Below, piece by piece: positions 8,278 through 16,515 of a DNA stretch of 64,000 nt. The notes under the pieces were generated by a model. The model worked only from the letters and a program-made list of their open reading frames with translations. It was not told where the DNA came from and did no database searches. Source of the DNA: Mesorhizobium sp. B2-1-1 (GTDB taxonomy: Bacteria; Pseudomonadota; Alphaproteobacteria; Rhizobiales; Rhizobiaceae); contig NZ_CP083954.1 in assembly GCF_006442975.2 (NCBI RefSeq), positions 2,301,501 to 2,365,500 on the forward strand. The letters run 5' to 3'. Each line of letters starts with the position of its first letter. The stretch's first letter is position 1. A program made the translations under genes and the position numbers.

Positions 8278-9791
8278 GCCGCAGCCTCGCTCCCATGGCC
8301 GGCCATCAGGCTGCCGATTTCGTCATAGGTGGTTTTTTCCGTATCGAGCACCGCAAGGATGCGGCCGCGAAACATCACACATATACGACGGCTGAGAGCG
8401 AAAAGATCCTCCAGTTCCTCGCTCGCAAGCAGGATGGCGCAGCCTTCGTCGCGCTTGTGCAGGAGTTGTCGGTAAACGAATTCGATGGCGCCGACATCGA
8501 GTCCGCGCGTCGGCTGGTTGCACAGCAGAAGCCGCTTCGCTTTGGCGAACTCGCGGGCGAGGATGACCTTCTGCGCGTTGCCGCCAGACAATTTGCGAGA
8601 GGGTGACGACGGCCCGGTTGCGGCAATCGAATAGGCAGCGATGACCATGCGCGCATTTGCGTCGAGCGCCGCGGTGTCGATGAATGGCCCATTGCGCCAG
8701 CGCGTTTGCCATTGTTGGCCAAGGACAAGATTCTCGCCGATATCGAGATCGGCAACGAGCCCGTCGCGGAAGCGGTCGCTGGGCACGTAGCCAATGCCTT
8801 TCGCAGCAACCGTCGCCGGTGAGTACGCCTGCAGAGTTTCGCCATCGAGCAAGACCGTGCCGCCGTCGGGCGCGGCGAGGCCTGCGAGGCACTCGAACAG
8901 CTCGTCTTGGCCATTCCCGGAAACGCCGGCGATGCCGACGATCTCGCCGGCTGCGATGTCGAGCGATGCGTTGTCCAGCACGGGCCTTCCATCGCGCAGG
9001 TGCGTGAGCCCACGCACCGAAAGCACCGTCTCGCCGGTCGCTTTCGCATCTGCGGCGCGCGCCGGCGCCGCAACGGAGCGGCCGACCATCATGGTGGTGA
9101 GTTGGTCGCGGCTGACGTTCGAGGTTATGACCGTTCCGACCAGTCTGCCCTTGCGCAGCACGCTGACCCGGTCGGATTGCATCACTTCCGACATCTTATG
9201 GCTGATCAGCACGACCGACAGATCTTCACTGGTGAGCCGCCGCACGATCGCAAACAGGCGGCGCGATTCCTCGGGCGTCAGCACCGCCGTCGGTTCGTCG
9301 AGGATAAGCAGTCTGGCGCCAGTGTAGAGCGCCTTGACGATCTCGACCCATTGCTGTTCGCCGACGGAAAGGTCGCCGACGTGCCGGTGTGGGTTGAGCG
9401 AGATGCCGTAGGTGGAGCAGATCGTCTCGATCCTGGAGAGAGCCTCAGCCCGGCCCAGCCGCCAGCCGGAGCCCGTTCCTACCGCCACATTCTCCAGCAC
9501 AGTGAAGTTGGGCACCAAGACGAAATGCTGGTGCACCATACCGATGCCGGCGCGGATGGCTTCGCCCGGCGAGCCTAGCTGGACGGTCTTGCCGTCCACC
9601 CGAATTTCGCCGGCGTCTGGCTGGTAGAGCCCGTAGAGGCAGGACGACAGTGTCGACTTGCCTGCGCCATTCTCCCCCAACAAGCAATGCAATTCTCCGG
9701 GCATGACGTCGAGCGAGACGTCGTCATTGGCAGCAAGCGCAGCGAAACGCTTCGTCAGGTGCCGAACCGACAGGCGCGGTATCTTGCTCAT
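8274..9791 (-). CDS. BMP-type ABC transporter ATPase, duplicated domains
   Basis: A 505-residue ATPase with two ABC domains in tandem, like YufO/NupO, MglA or RbsA. The first domain has Walker A GENGAGKS, signature LSVGEQQ and Walker B LLILDEPTAVL. The second has the degenerate Walker A GVSGNGQ, signature LSGGNAQK and a Walker B region LLLCNQPTRGLD, where Asn replaces the usual Asp. A degenerate second half is normal in this family. The start at ATG 9791 gives MSKIPRLSVRH; a GTG at 9812 is possible but sits directly on the only GGAGG. Stop overlaps the first permease. Confidence 0.87.
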   Translation of the reverse strand: MSKIPRLSVRHLTKRFAALAANDDVSLDVMPGELHCLLGENGAGKSTLSSCLYGLYQPDAGEIRVDGKTVQLGSPGEAIRAGIGMVHQHFVLVPNFTVLENVAVGTGSGWRLGRAEALSRIETICSTYGISLNPHRHVGDLSVGEQQWVEIVKALYTGARLLILDEPTAVLTPEESRRLFAIVRRLTSEDLSVVLISHKMSEVMQSDRVSVLRKGRLVGTVITSNVSRDQLTTMMVGRSVAAPARAADAKATGETVLSVRGLTHLRDGRPVLDNASLDIAAGEIVGIAGVSGNGQDELFECLAGLAAPDGGTVLLDGETLQAYSPATVAAKGIGYVPSDRFRDGLVADLDIGENLVLGQQWQTRWRNGPFIDTAALDANARMVIAAYSIAATGPSSPSRKLSGGNAQKVILAREFAKAKRLLLCNQPTRGLDVGAIEFVYRQLLHKRDEGCAILLASEELEDLFALSRRICVMFRGRILAVLDTEKTTYDEIGSLMAGHGSEAAA

Positions 9792-9820
9792 CTCGGATCG
9801 GCCCGGCACCACCTCCGGCG

Positions 9821-10834
9821 TCAGTCCGATTTCGGCTCGTTCACATTGAGCTCGATTTTCTTCTTGCCGCCTTGGATGGCCTTGGCCGTTTCAGCCGCAA
9901 GCGCCTTTACGTCATCGGGCATTTTGGCTTCCCAGGCAGGATTGAGGATGAGGTCGCCCGAACCCTGCTGCCAGCTGAACCACCTTGGTTCCTTCGGCGC
10001 GTCGAATTTGGCGTTCATGGTCTTTGCCTTCCACCATTCATCGATGATCCAATTAATGTGCGGATCCCATTTGACGATGGTGGAGGCGACGATCGACTTC
10101 GGCGCCACTTTCGACATGTCCACATAATTGCCGAAGCAGCCTATGCCGCGCTCCTCGCAAACCTCGAAGGCGCCCGACATCTGGTAGATCATGTCCGCGC
10201 CGGCGGCGATCTGCGCCGAGGTCGCCTCGTTCGATTTAGCCGGATCGAACCAGGACTGGATGAAGGTGATCTTCTGTTTCACCTTTGGGTTCGCTTCCTT
10301 GGCGCCGGTGAAGAAGGCATTGATCTGATCGTTGGTATCTTCGGCCGGGAAGGTGGAGATGGCGCCGATGACATTCGACTTCGTGAGTTTGCCGGCCAGT
10401 TGCCCCATCACGTAGGCAGGCTCGTGCGCGTGGACGAATATCCAATAGGCATTGCCGCCGAGTCCGCGATTGCCCGAACCGCTCATGACGAACATCGTAT
10501 CGGGGAATTCGTCCTTCAGCTTCTCGATCGCATCTGCATAGGCGGTGTCGCCGAACAAGATGTCGTAGTCGCCGGTCTCAGCATAGGTGCGGAACACCTG
10601 CTCGGCATTGTCGTAAACGTTCTCGGTATAATTGACCTCGATGTCGAGGCCGTGGGGCTTGGCGGCGATGATCCGGTCCATGGAACTCACGAAGGATGAT
10701 TCCCACGGTGCTTCCTTGCCCGCCGAAAGAATGCCGGCGATCCTGAGCTTGGTCGGCTCTTCGGCTTGTACGCGGCCGCCCCACAGCCACGTCGCGGCCA
10801 CGAGCGAAACAGCGACAACAAGGTTTTTCAGCAT
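9821..10834 (-). CDS. BMP family substrate-binding lipoprotein-like protein
   Basis: A 337-residue periplasmic binding protein of the BMP/PnrA (nucleoside-binding) family. It has a signal peptide (about residues 1-24, cleavage after VQA) without a lipobox cysteine, so it should be a soluble periplasmic protein. Family features include AGILSAGKEAPWE at the start of the mature protein and EPAYVMGQLAGKLTKSN in the middle. A strong ribosome binding site (GGGAGGG) precedes the ATG. It lies 15 bases after the adenine deaminase-like gene, so enzyme and transporter are cotranscribed, which suggests that the imported ligand is the substrate of that enzyme, probably a purine base, nucleoside or relative. 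Confidence 0.87.
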   Translation of the reverse strand: MLKNLVVAVSLVAATWLWGGRVQAEEPTKLRIAGILSAGKEAPWESSFVSSMDRIIAAKPHGLDIEVNYTENVYDNAEQVFRTYAETGDYDILFGDTAYADAIEKLKDEFPDTMFVMSGSGNRGLGGNAYWIFVHAHEPAYVMGQLAGKLTKSNVIGAISTFPAEDTNDQINAFFTGAKEANPKVKQKITFIQSWFDPAKSNEATSAQIAAGADMIYQMSGAFEVCEERGIGCFGNYVDMSKVAPKSIVASTIVKWDPHINWIIDEWWKAKTMNAKFDAPKEPRWFSWQQGSGDLILNPAWEAKMPDDVKALAAETAKAIQGGKKKIELNVNEPKSD

Positions 10835-10849
10835 GGTTCCCTCCCTTTT

Positions 10850-12637
10850 CTAGCGTTCCCAGTCATGAGGCCGGCTTAACGGATCGACCACCGTCAGGTT
10901 TATGCAATCGATCAGGCCGAGATCGGTTATCGCGAAATCGGGTATCGCGGTGATCTGCAGCACGAACATGTACATGAAAGGCCATGGCAGCCTACAGCCG
11001 AGCGCGCGCGCGGCGGCGTCGAGCTCCTGCTCTTTCTTCGCCATCTCTGGAGGATCAATGTCCGATACGATTCCGCCGATCGGCAGGGGCAGGAATGACA
11101 CGATCCGACCGCCGTCCGCCACCGCCTGGCCGCCATTGTTCTCGATAATGTGGTTGATTGCCAACGACATGTCGTGGGGATTGGTGCCCACACAAACGAT
11201 GTTGTTATCATCAGGCGCCGTCGAAGTGGCGAGTGCGCCGGAGCGCAGTCCGAAGCCTGAAGCGAACGCGACCGGCCGATGGGAAGTGCGGCCGTAGCGT
11301 TCGACGACGGTGAGATACTGCACGTCCTGTGATGGATCCGCGTCTATATAGCCGTCGCGGACCGGGAGCACGACATCACGTCGCGTGCGTACGAATATTC
11401 TCTCGGGCGTAACGGCGATCGCCAGCACGGCCGCCTTGTCGCCCGCTCCGGGCGCGCGCACCAATAGGTCTTTCTGTGAAACCGGCGCTACCTTGAATGT
11501 GTTGGTGACAACGGCGCTGCGGGCAGGCGGCGCAAGATCGTCCACGAGCTTGCCGTCGCGGGCGGCCAGCTTGCCCTTCGCGATGACACCTGAGACATGG
11601 AAATCCGCGATATCCTTGACCAGCAGGATATCGGCGGCGAGCCCGGGCGAGATCGAGCCGACCTTCTGGCCGATGCGCAGCGCCTCGGCGCCGTTGATGG
11701 TCGCCATCTGGATGGCGGTGAGCGGCGGAACTCCCATCGCGACCGCCATGCGGATCATGTTGTCGAGGTGGCCGCGGGCCAGGATATCCGAGGCGACCAC
11801 GTCATCGGTGCAGAAGCTGACCCGGCTCGTCGCGGCTATTCCCATCTCGGTGACCATCCGCAGGTTCTCTTCGAGAAAATGGGAGATCGAAGATTCGCGA
11901 ATGACGACATGCATGCCTTTGCGCAGCTTCTCCAGCATCTCGTCCGCCGTGTAGCTCTCGTGGTCGGAGCGCACTCCGGCCTGCAGGTAGCTGTTCAATC
12001 GATTGCCGCGACACATCGGCGAGCAGCCGAGAATCGGCAGACGGCTCTTTTCGGCGATCTCGACCGCCTGCAGAACGTGCTCATCCATCGTGTCGACGAA
12101 CTCGCGCACCGTCTCCCATATGCCGATGCATTCCGGCCAGGAATGGGTGGCGCGGTGATCGTCCGGTCCGAAATAATAGCCGACGTTGGAGCGAGGCAGT
12201 GTGTAGGGCGTCTTGCATGGTGCGCCCCAGAAGATCTTGAGAGGGGTTGCCTTGGCCTCGTCGAGGAATTCGCGGGCGCCTTCCAGGCCGGACACCACGA
12301 GGATCTGGTCGAGGCCCGACACAATCGAAGTGGTGCCGAGCGGCACCACCGCCTTGGCGAAGCTAGTTACCGACATCTTGGAACATTCAACGTGGAGGTG
12401 GCCGTCTATCAGGCCAGGGCAGAGGAAATAACCAGTAGCATCGATCATCTCGGTCTCGGGGCCGCGGTACTCCGAGACGTCTCCGACAGCGACGATGCGA
12501 TCCTTGTAGACGGCGACGTCGGCCGGATAGATCTCACCCGAAGCGACGTTGACTAGTGTGCCGCCGGTGACGATGAGAGTCGATTTATGCTCGGCGCGAC
12601 CAGCACGGATGAATTCGCGTATGTCGGACAAATTCAT
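10850..12637 (-). CDS. Divergent adenine deaminase homolog
   Basis: About 595 residues, the length of adenine deaminase, with the amidohydrolase barrel and the C-terminal adenine deaminase domain. Conserved elements seen are HLH (residues 80 and 82), the glutamate of GIWE (175), SDHE (His226) and FCTDD. By eye-alignment the usual second-strand histidine of DGH(A/S)P is cysteine (GCSP, Cys205), and the C-terminal HDSH motif is replaced by PDDN. The neighbouring ade at 13763 keeps these residues. It is therefore probably a paralog with changed metal binding or another substrate, not plain adenine deaminase. The start at 12637 is chosen over a GTG at 12697 from homology. It heads the operon with the BMP transporter. 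Confidence 0.75.
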   Translation of the reverse strand: MNLSDIREFIRAGRAEHKSTLIVTGGTLVNVASGEIYPADVAVYKDRIVAVGDVSEYRGPETEMIDATGYFLCPGLIDGHLHVECSKMSVTSFAKAVVPLGTTSIVSGLDQILVVSGLEGAREFLDEAKATPLKIFWGAPCKTPYTLPRSNVGYYFGPDDHRATHSWPECIGIWETVREFVDTMDEHVLQAVEIAEKSRLPILGCSPMCRGNRLNSYLQAGVRSDHESYTADEMLEKLRKGMHVVIRESSISHFLEENLRMVTEMGIAATSRVSFCTDDVVASDILARGHLDNMIRMAVAMGVPPLTAIQMATINGAEALRIGQKVGSISPGLAADILLVKDIADFHVSGVIAKGKLAARDGKLVDDLAPPARSAVVTNTFKVAPVSQKDLLVRAPGAGDKAAVLAIAVTPERIFVRTRRDVVLPVRDGYIDADPSQDVQYLTVVERYGRTSHRPVAFASGFGLRSGALATSTAPDDNNIVCVGTNPHDMSLAINHIIENNGGQAVADGGRIVSFLPLPIGGIVSDIDPPEMAKKEQELDAAARALGCRLPWPFMYMFVLQITAIPDFAITDLGLIDCINLTVVDPLSRPHDWER

Positions 12638-12728
12638 CTCCGCTCGTGTGGCCTCGCTCGGGCTTGGGACCAAGCTTCTCTGCGCCAAAAATCCCACCTT
12701 GCGCGCTCTGATCCTGTCGTATTAGGGT

Positions 12729-12787
12729 CGTCCATGCAAATGGCAGTTTCCGGCTAGTTCTGGACGCACCGTTCAAATTCTTGGACG
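12729..12787. promoter_or_regulatory. Candidate LysR operator repeats (TGGACG)
   Basis: The divergent promoter between the deaminase-like gene and lysR contains three copies of TGGACG: one inverted at 12729-12734 (CGTCCA), and direct copies at 12761-12766 and 12782-12787. The inverted pair is 26 bases apart and the direct pair is spaced by 15. Six-base repeats can occur by chance, but their position just upstream of the regulator start at 12792 fits an autoregulated LysR site. Confidence 0.35.
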
Positions 12788-12791
12788 ATCG

Positions 12792-13766
12792 ATGGATTTT
12801 GAAGCGATCGATTATTTTATCAAAGTGGCGGAGGCGCAGTCGCTCTCGCACGCCGCGAAACTGTATGGACTGCCCAAGTCCAGCCTCAGTCACAAAGTGC
12901 GCGCGTTGGAGGATTCGCTCGGTGTCGCACTGTTTGTGCGCGACGGTCGGGAACTGCATTTGAGCGATGCCGGGGCCGAGTTCCTCGACCATGCGCAACG
13001 CATCAAGGAAAGTTGCGAAGGAGCCAAAGCGGCGATCGCCGAGGCGGGCCACGATATCGCCGGCACGCTGACGATCGGCTCGACCGGCGAGTTCGGCACT
13101 TCCTTCACCTCGGAACTGCTGTTCGCCTTCCGCCAACAGTATCCGCAGGTGAATGTCGACGTGATCTTCCTTTCGCTCGGCTATTTCCTGGCGCCCGAAA
13201 AGCACCAGCCTTTCGACGGCATATTCCACTGGGGCGAGCCGGCGAACTCAGACTACATCGCTCGCAAGCTCGGGGAGGCTTCCTTCTGTCTCTACGCCAG
13301 CCCGCGCTACATTGAGCAATTCGGGGAACCGTCGACGCCCGCAGACTTGGCGGGCCATGGGGCCGTCGCCTTCCGCCGCCCGAGCGGCGTGCAATCCTGG
13401 CATCTCGAGCGCGGCGCGGAAACGGTCGACTTCATGCCGACCGCGCAGTGCATGGCGAACGACTACTGGATGCTGAAATACTTCGCCGTAGCCGGCGAGG
13501 GCATCGTCTATCTGCCAGCCTTCTTCACCGAGATCGAGTGCAAGAACGGCGATCTGGTGCCGGTGCTCCCGCAATGGCGCTCGCCACTGGTTCCAATCAA
13601 TCTGCTCTACATGCGACGCCGGTATGTGTCGCGTAAGTTCGCCGCCTTCCTTGATTTCTGCCTGGACTATTACCGCCAGCGCGCCGCTTACAGTTCGCCA
13701 AGATATTGCGTCGAGGTCGTGCGGCCCTTTGCGGGCGCGCGCGCTGGGGGAGAAAACAACAGATGA
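12792..13766 (+). CDS. LysR family transcriptional regulator
   Basis: A 324-residue LysR-type regulator: winged helix-turn-helix at about residues 1-60 (AAKLYGLPKSSLSHKVRALE) followed by a periplasmic-binding-protein-like effector domain. It is transcribed away from the deaminase-like/BMP transporter operon, and its stop overlaps the start of the second adenine deaminase (ATGA), so it is cotranscribed with that gene. The natural inference is that it controls both flanking purine genes in response to a base or nucleoside. The C-terminal 30 residues extend beyond the usual family length and are basic. Confidence 0.87.
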   Translation: MDFEAIDYFIKVAEAQSLSHAAKLYGLPKSSLSHKVRALEDSLGVALFVRDGRELHLSDAGAEFLDHAQRIKESCEGAKAAIAEAGHDIAGTLTIGSTGEFGTSFTSELLFAFRQQYPQVNVDVIFLSLGYFLAPEKHQPFDGIFHWGEPANSDYIARKLGEASFCLYASPRYIEQFGEPSTPADLAGHGAVAFRRPSGVQSWHLERGAETVDFMPTAQCMANDYWMLKYFAVAGEGIVYLPAFFTEIECKNGDLVPVLPQWRSPLVPINLLYMRRRYVSRKFAAFLDFCLDYYRQRAAYSSPRYCVEVVRPFAGARAGGENNR

Positions 13767-15562
13767 TCAAGAGCTGGTTCGAATGCGCGCCGCAGTTGGT
13801 TGATGTCGCCATGGGACGCACGCCGGCCGACATGGTGGTCCGGAACGTGCGCTGGGTGAATGTCCATTCGGGCGAGATCATCCCCGCGACGGACATTGCC
13901 ATCGCGGTCGGCCGCTTCGCCTTCATCGGCCCGAATGCCGACCATGCCGTGGGCCCCGAGACGCAGATTATCGACGGAGAGGGCCGCTACGCGCTGCCGG
14001 GGCTGTGCGATGCGCATATGCATGTCGAGAGCGGCATGGTCACCGTTACCGAGTTCGCGCGTGCGGTCATCCCGCATGGCACCACCTCGATGTTCATCGA
14101 CCCGCACGAGATCGCCAACGTCCTGGGCATGCCGGGCGTCAAGCTGATGCACGACGAGGCTGCCGGACTGCCGATCAATGTGTTCGTGCAAATGCCGAGC
14201 TGCGTGCCGAGCGCTCCGGGCCTCGAGAACGCGGGTGCCAGCCTCGGTCCCGCCGACGTGCGTGAGGCGATGTCGTGGCCGAACATCGTCGGCCTCGGCG
14301 AGATGATGAACTTTCCTGGGGTGGTCGCCGGAAATGGCGACATGCTGGCCGAGATCGCTGCCACTCAGGCGGCAGGCAAGACGGTGGGCGGCCACTATGC
14401 CTCGAAGGATCTCGGTCTGCCCTTCCATGCCTATGTCGCCGCCGGTCCGTCCGACGATCACGAAGGCACCAGCCTGGCGGACTGCGTTGCGCGGGTGCGC
14501 CAGGGCATGCGCGCCATGTTACGGCTTGGCTCCGCCTGGTACGACGTCGACGCGCAGATCAAGGCGCTGACCGAGCTCAGCCTGGACTCGCGCAATTTCG
14601 TGCTGTGTACCGACGACAGCCATTCCGGCACACTAGTCAATGACGGCCATATGAACCGCGTTGTGCGCCATGCCATCGCCCAGGGATTAAAGCCGATCAC
14701 CGCGATTCAGATGGCCACCCTGAATACTGCTCAGCATTTCGGCATGGAGCGTGAGCTTGGCTCGATAACGCCCGGGCGGCGCGCCGACCTGGTTTTGACC
14801 TCCGATCTCACCGAACTCCCGGTCGAAACCGTCATCGCACGCGGCTGTGTGGTGTCGAACGACGGCAAGCTCGTCGCCGACATCACGCCCTACGACTATC
14901 CCGCCTCGACCAAGAACACGGTTCGCTTGGGCAAGAAGCTCTCAGCGGCGGACTTCGACATCGTGGCGCCCGAGGGTGCGAACCAGGTCATGGCGCGGGT
15001 CATCGGCGTGCTCGAGAACCAGGCACCGACCCGTGCCCTGGAGGCTTCGCTCGGCGCCTTGAATGGTATCGTTCAGATGGATCGGACCGGTGACGTCTGC
15101 CAGATCGCGCTGGTGGAACGGCATCACGGCACGGGAAAGGTCATCAACGCGTTCGTTTCCGGCTTCGGTTATGATAAACCATGCGCCATCGCCAGCACCG
15201 TCGCCCATGACAGTCATCACATGATCGTGGTGGGTACCGACAAGGACGACATGGCGCTGGCGGCGAATCGGCTGGGACAGGTCGGCGGCGGCGTCGTGCT
15301 GTTCAGCGAAGGACGCGAACTTGCACTTGTCAAGCTGCCGATCGCCGGACTGATGTCTGACCAGCGCGCCGAAATCGTGGCAGAAGAAGCCAATGGCCTG
15401 ATCGCGGCGATGCTTGCCTGCGGATGCGCCCTCAATAATTCCTATATGCAGCACTCTCTGCTGGCGCTTGTCGTCATCCCGGAATTGCGCATCTCCGACA
15501 TCGGACTGATCGATGTGTTGAAGTTCCAGCCGACCGAAGTGCTGGTCGCCACGACCGCATGA
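13763..15562 (+). CDS. ade: Adenine deaminase
   Basis: A 599-residue amidohydrolase of the adenine deaminase family, converting adenine to hypoxanthine and ammonia in the cytosol. Visible motifs are DAHMHVE (metal HxH), VGLGEMMNFPGV with the bridging-glutamate position, VGGHYAS, SDDHEG and LCTDDSHSG for the remaining ligands. The C-terminal domain holds VAHDSHHMIVVG, the typical HDSH motif. All expected residues are present, unlike the homolog at 10850. The start ATG at 13763 overlaps the lysR stop; a longer frame reaching into lysR is not needed. It would feed imported adenine into hypoxanthine salvage or purine degradation. Confidence 0.88.
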   Translation: MIKSWFECAPQLVDVAMGRTPADMVVRNVRWVNVHSGEIIPATDIAIAVGRFAFIGPNADHAVGPETQIIDGEGRYALPGLCDAHMHVESGMVTVTEFARAVIPHGTTSMFIDPHEIANVLGMPGVKLMHDEAAGLPINVFVQMPSCVPSAPGLENAGASLGPADVREAMSWPNIVGLGEMMNFPGVVAGNGDMLAEIAATQAAGKTVGGHYASKDLGLPFHAYVAAGPSDDHEGTSLADCVARVRQGMRAMLRLGSAWYDVDAQIKALTELSLDSRNFVLCTDDSHSGTLVNDGHMNRVVRHAIAQGLKPITAIQMATLNTAQHFGMERELGSITPGRRADLVLTSDLTELPVETVIARGCVVSNDGKLVADITPYDYPASTKNTVRLGKKLSAADFDIVAPEGANQVMARVIGVLENQAPTRALEASLGALNGIVQMDRTGDVCQIALVERHHGTGKVINAFVSGFGYDKPCAIASTVAHDSHHMIVVGTDKDDMALAANRLGQVGGGVVLFSEGRELALVKLPIAGLMSDQRAEIVAEEANGLIAAMLACGCALNNSYMQHSLLALVVIPELRISDIGLIDVLKFQPTEVLVATTA

Positions 15563-15643
15563 GGAGGCGGATTTAACCTGACATCACCTTCGTCCTGATC
15601 ATTTTCGGGTCACTCCTCGTCTCTTCGGCATTCATCCAATAAA

Positions 15644-16360
15644 TCATAGCCCTTCCTCCCGCGCATAGGCAGCAAGAAGGTCCGGAAAGTCATTTTCGGG
15701 TTTCGCTTTCAGCAGTGCACGTGTGGTGATTGCATCAATATGATGGTCCATCAAGGCAGCAGCCTTGTTCCGGTCGGCCGCGGCCAGGGCGGCAATGATC
15801 TCGTGATGCTCGGATACGGCACAGTCGGACGAATGCGGCCGTCCGTAGAGCGACAGGATGAGCGATGAACGCGAAACGAGTTCCGTGACATAGCGCAGCA
15901 ACAGTTCGTTTCCGGTGAGCGAGGCAAGCAGCACATGAAATTCGCCGGCCAGCTGAATCGACGACGCGGCATTGTTGGCTTTGGCCATCTCTTCCGCGTC
16001 GACATGAGCTTCGAGCTGTTTGATCTTTTGCGGCGTCAGCTTGCCGATCAGCGTGTCGACCACCAGCGCTTCAAGCGCCCGCCGCACCTCGAATATATTG
16101 TGGCCTTCCTCCAGGCTCGGCTGCGCGACGCAGGCGCCCTTGTGCGGGCGCAATTCGACCAGGCCTTCGCCGTTCAGCCTTGCCAGCGCCTGCCTGACAA
16201 TGGTGCGGCTGACGCCCAGCCGCTCGCCGATCGAATCCTCAGGCAGCTTTGTTCCCGCGGTCAGCGCCTGGTCGAGTATGACGCGCTTCAACGTGCGATA
16301 GACCGCGTCGGACTTGGATACGGCGGATTTCGGATTTTTATTGCGAATGTTGATTGTCAT
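15644..16360 (-). CDS. GntR family regulator, FCD (FadR/VanR-like) subfamily
   Basis: A 238-residue regulator with an N-terminal GntR winged helix at about residues 15-80 (VSRTIVRQALARLNGEGLVELRPHKGACVA) and an all-helical FCD ligand-binding domain. Metal-ligand candidates of FCD domains are visible as FHVLLASLTGN, HHEII and MDHHIDAI. It is on the same strand as, and 155 bases downstream of, the amidohydrolase genes and is a good candidate to repress both operons flanking 20582-20740, where two FCD-type palindromes lie. Effector unknown; by context a substrate of the amidohydrolases. Confidence 0.88.
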   Translation of the reverse strand: MTINIRNKNPKSAVSKSDAVYRTLKRVILDQALTAGTKLPEDSIGERLGVSRTIVRQALARLNGEGLVELRPHKGACVAQPSLEEGHNIFEVRRALEALVVDTLIGKLTPQKIKQLEAHVDAEEMAKANNAASSIQLAGEFHVLLASLTGNELLLRYVTELVSRSSLILSLYGRPHSSDCAVSEHHEIIAALAAADRNKAAALMDHHIDAITTRALLKAKPENDFPDLLAAYAREEGL

Positions 16361-16515
16361 GACCGATCCTGAAATTCATATCCAAGCACACAAGAAGAAA
16401 AGCATCCGCAAAGCCGGAGTTTAGAGATGCAAACGGCCCGGCGTCGAGGGCCAATGCCGTCGGCTCGCGTGCCATCAAGGTTTATTCCAATCGTTGTGTG
16501 TCGTTTCTGGAGCCC

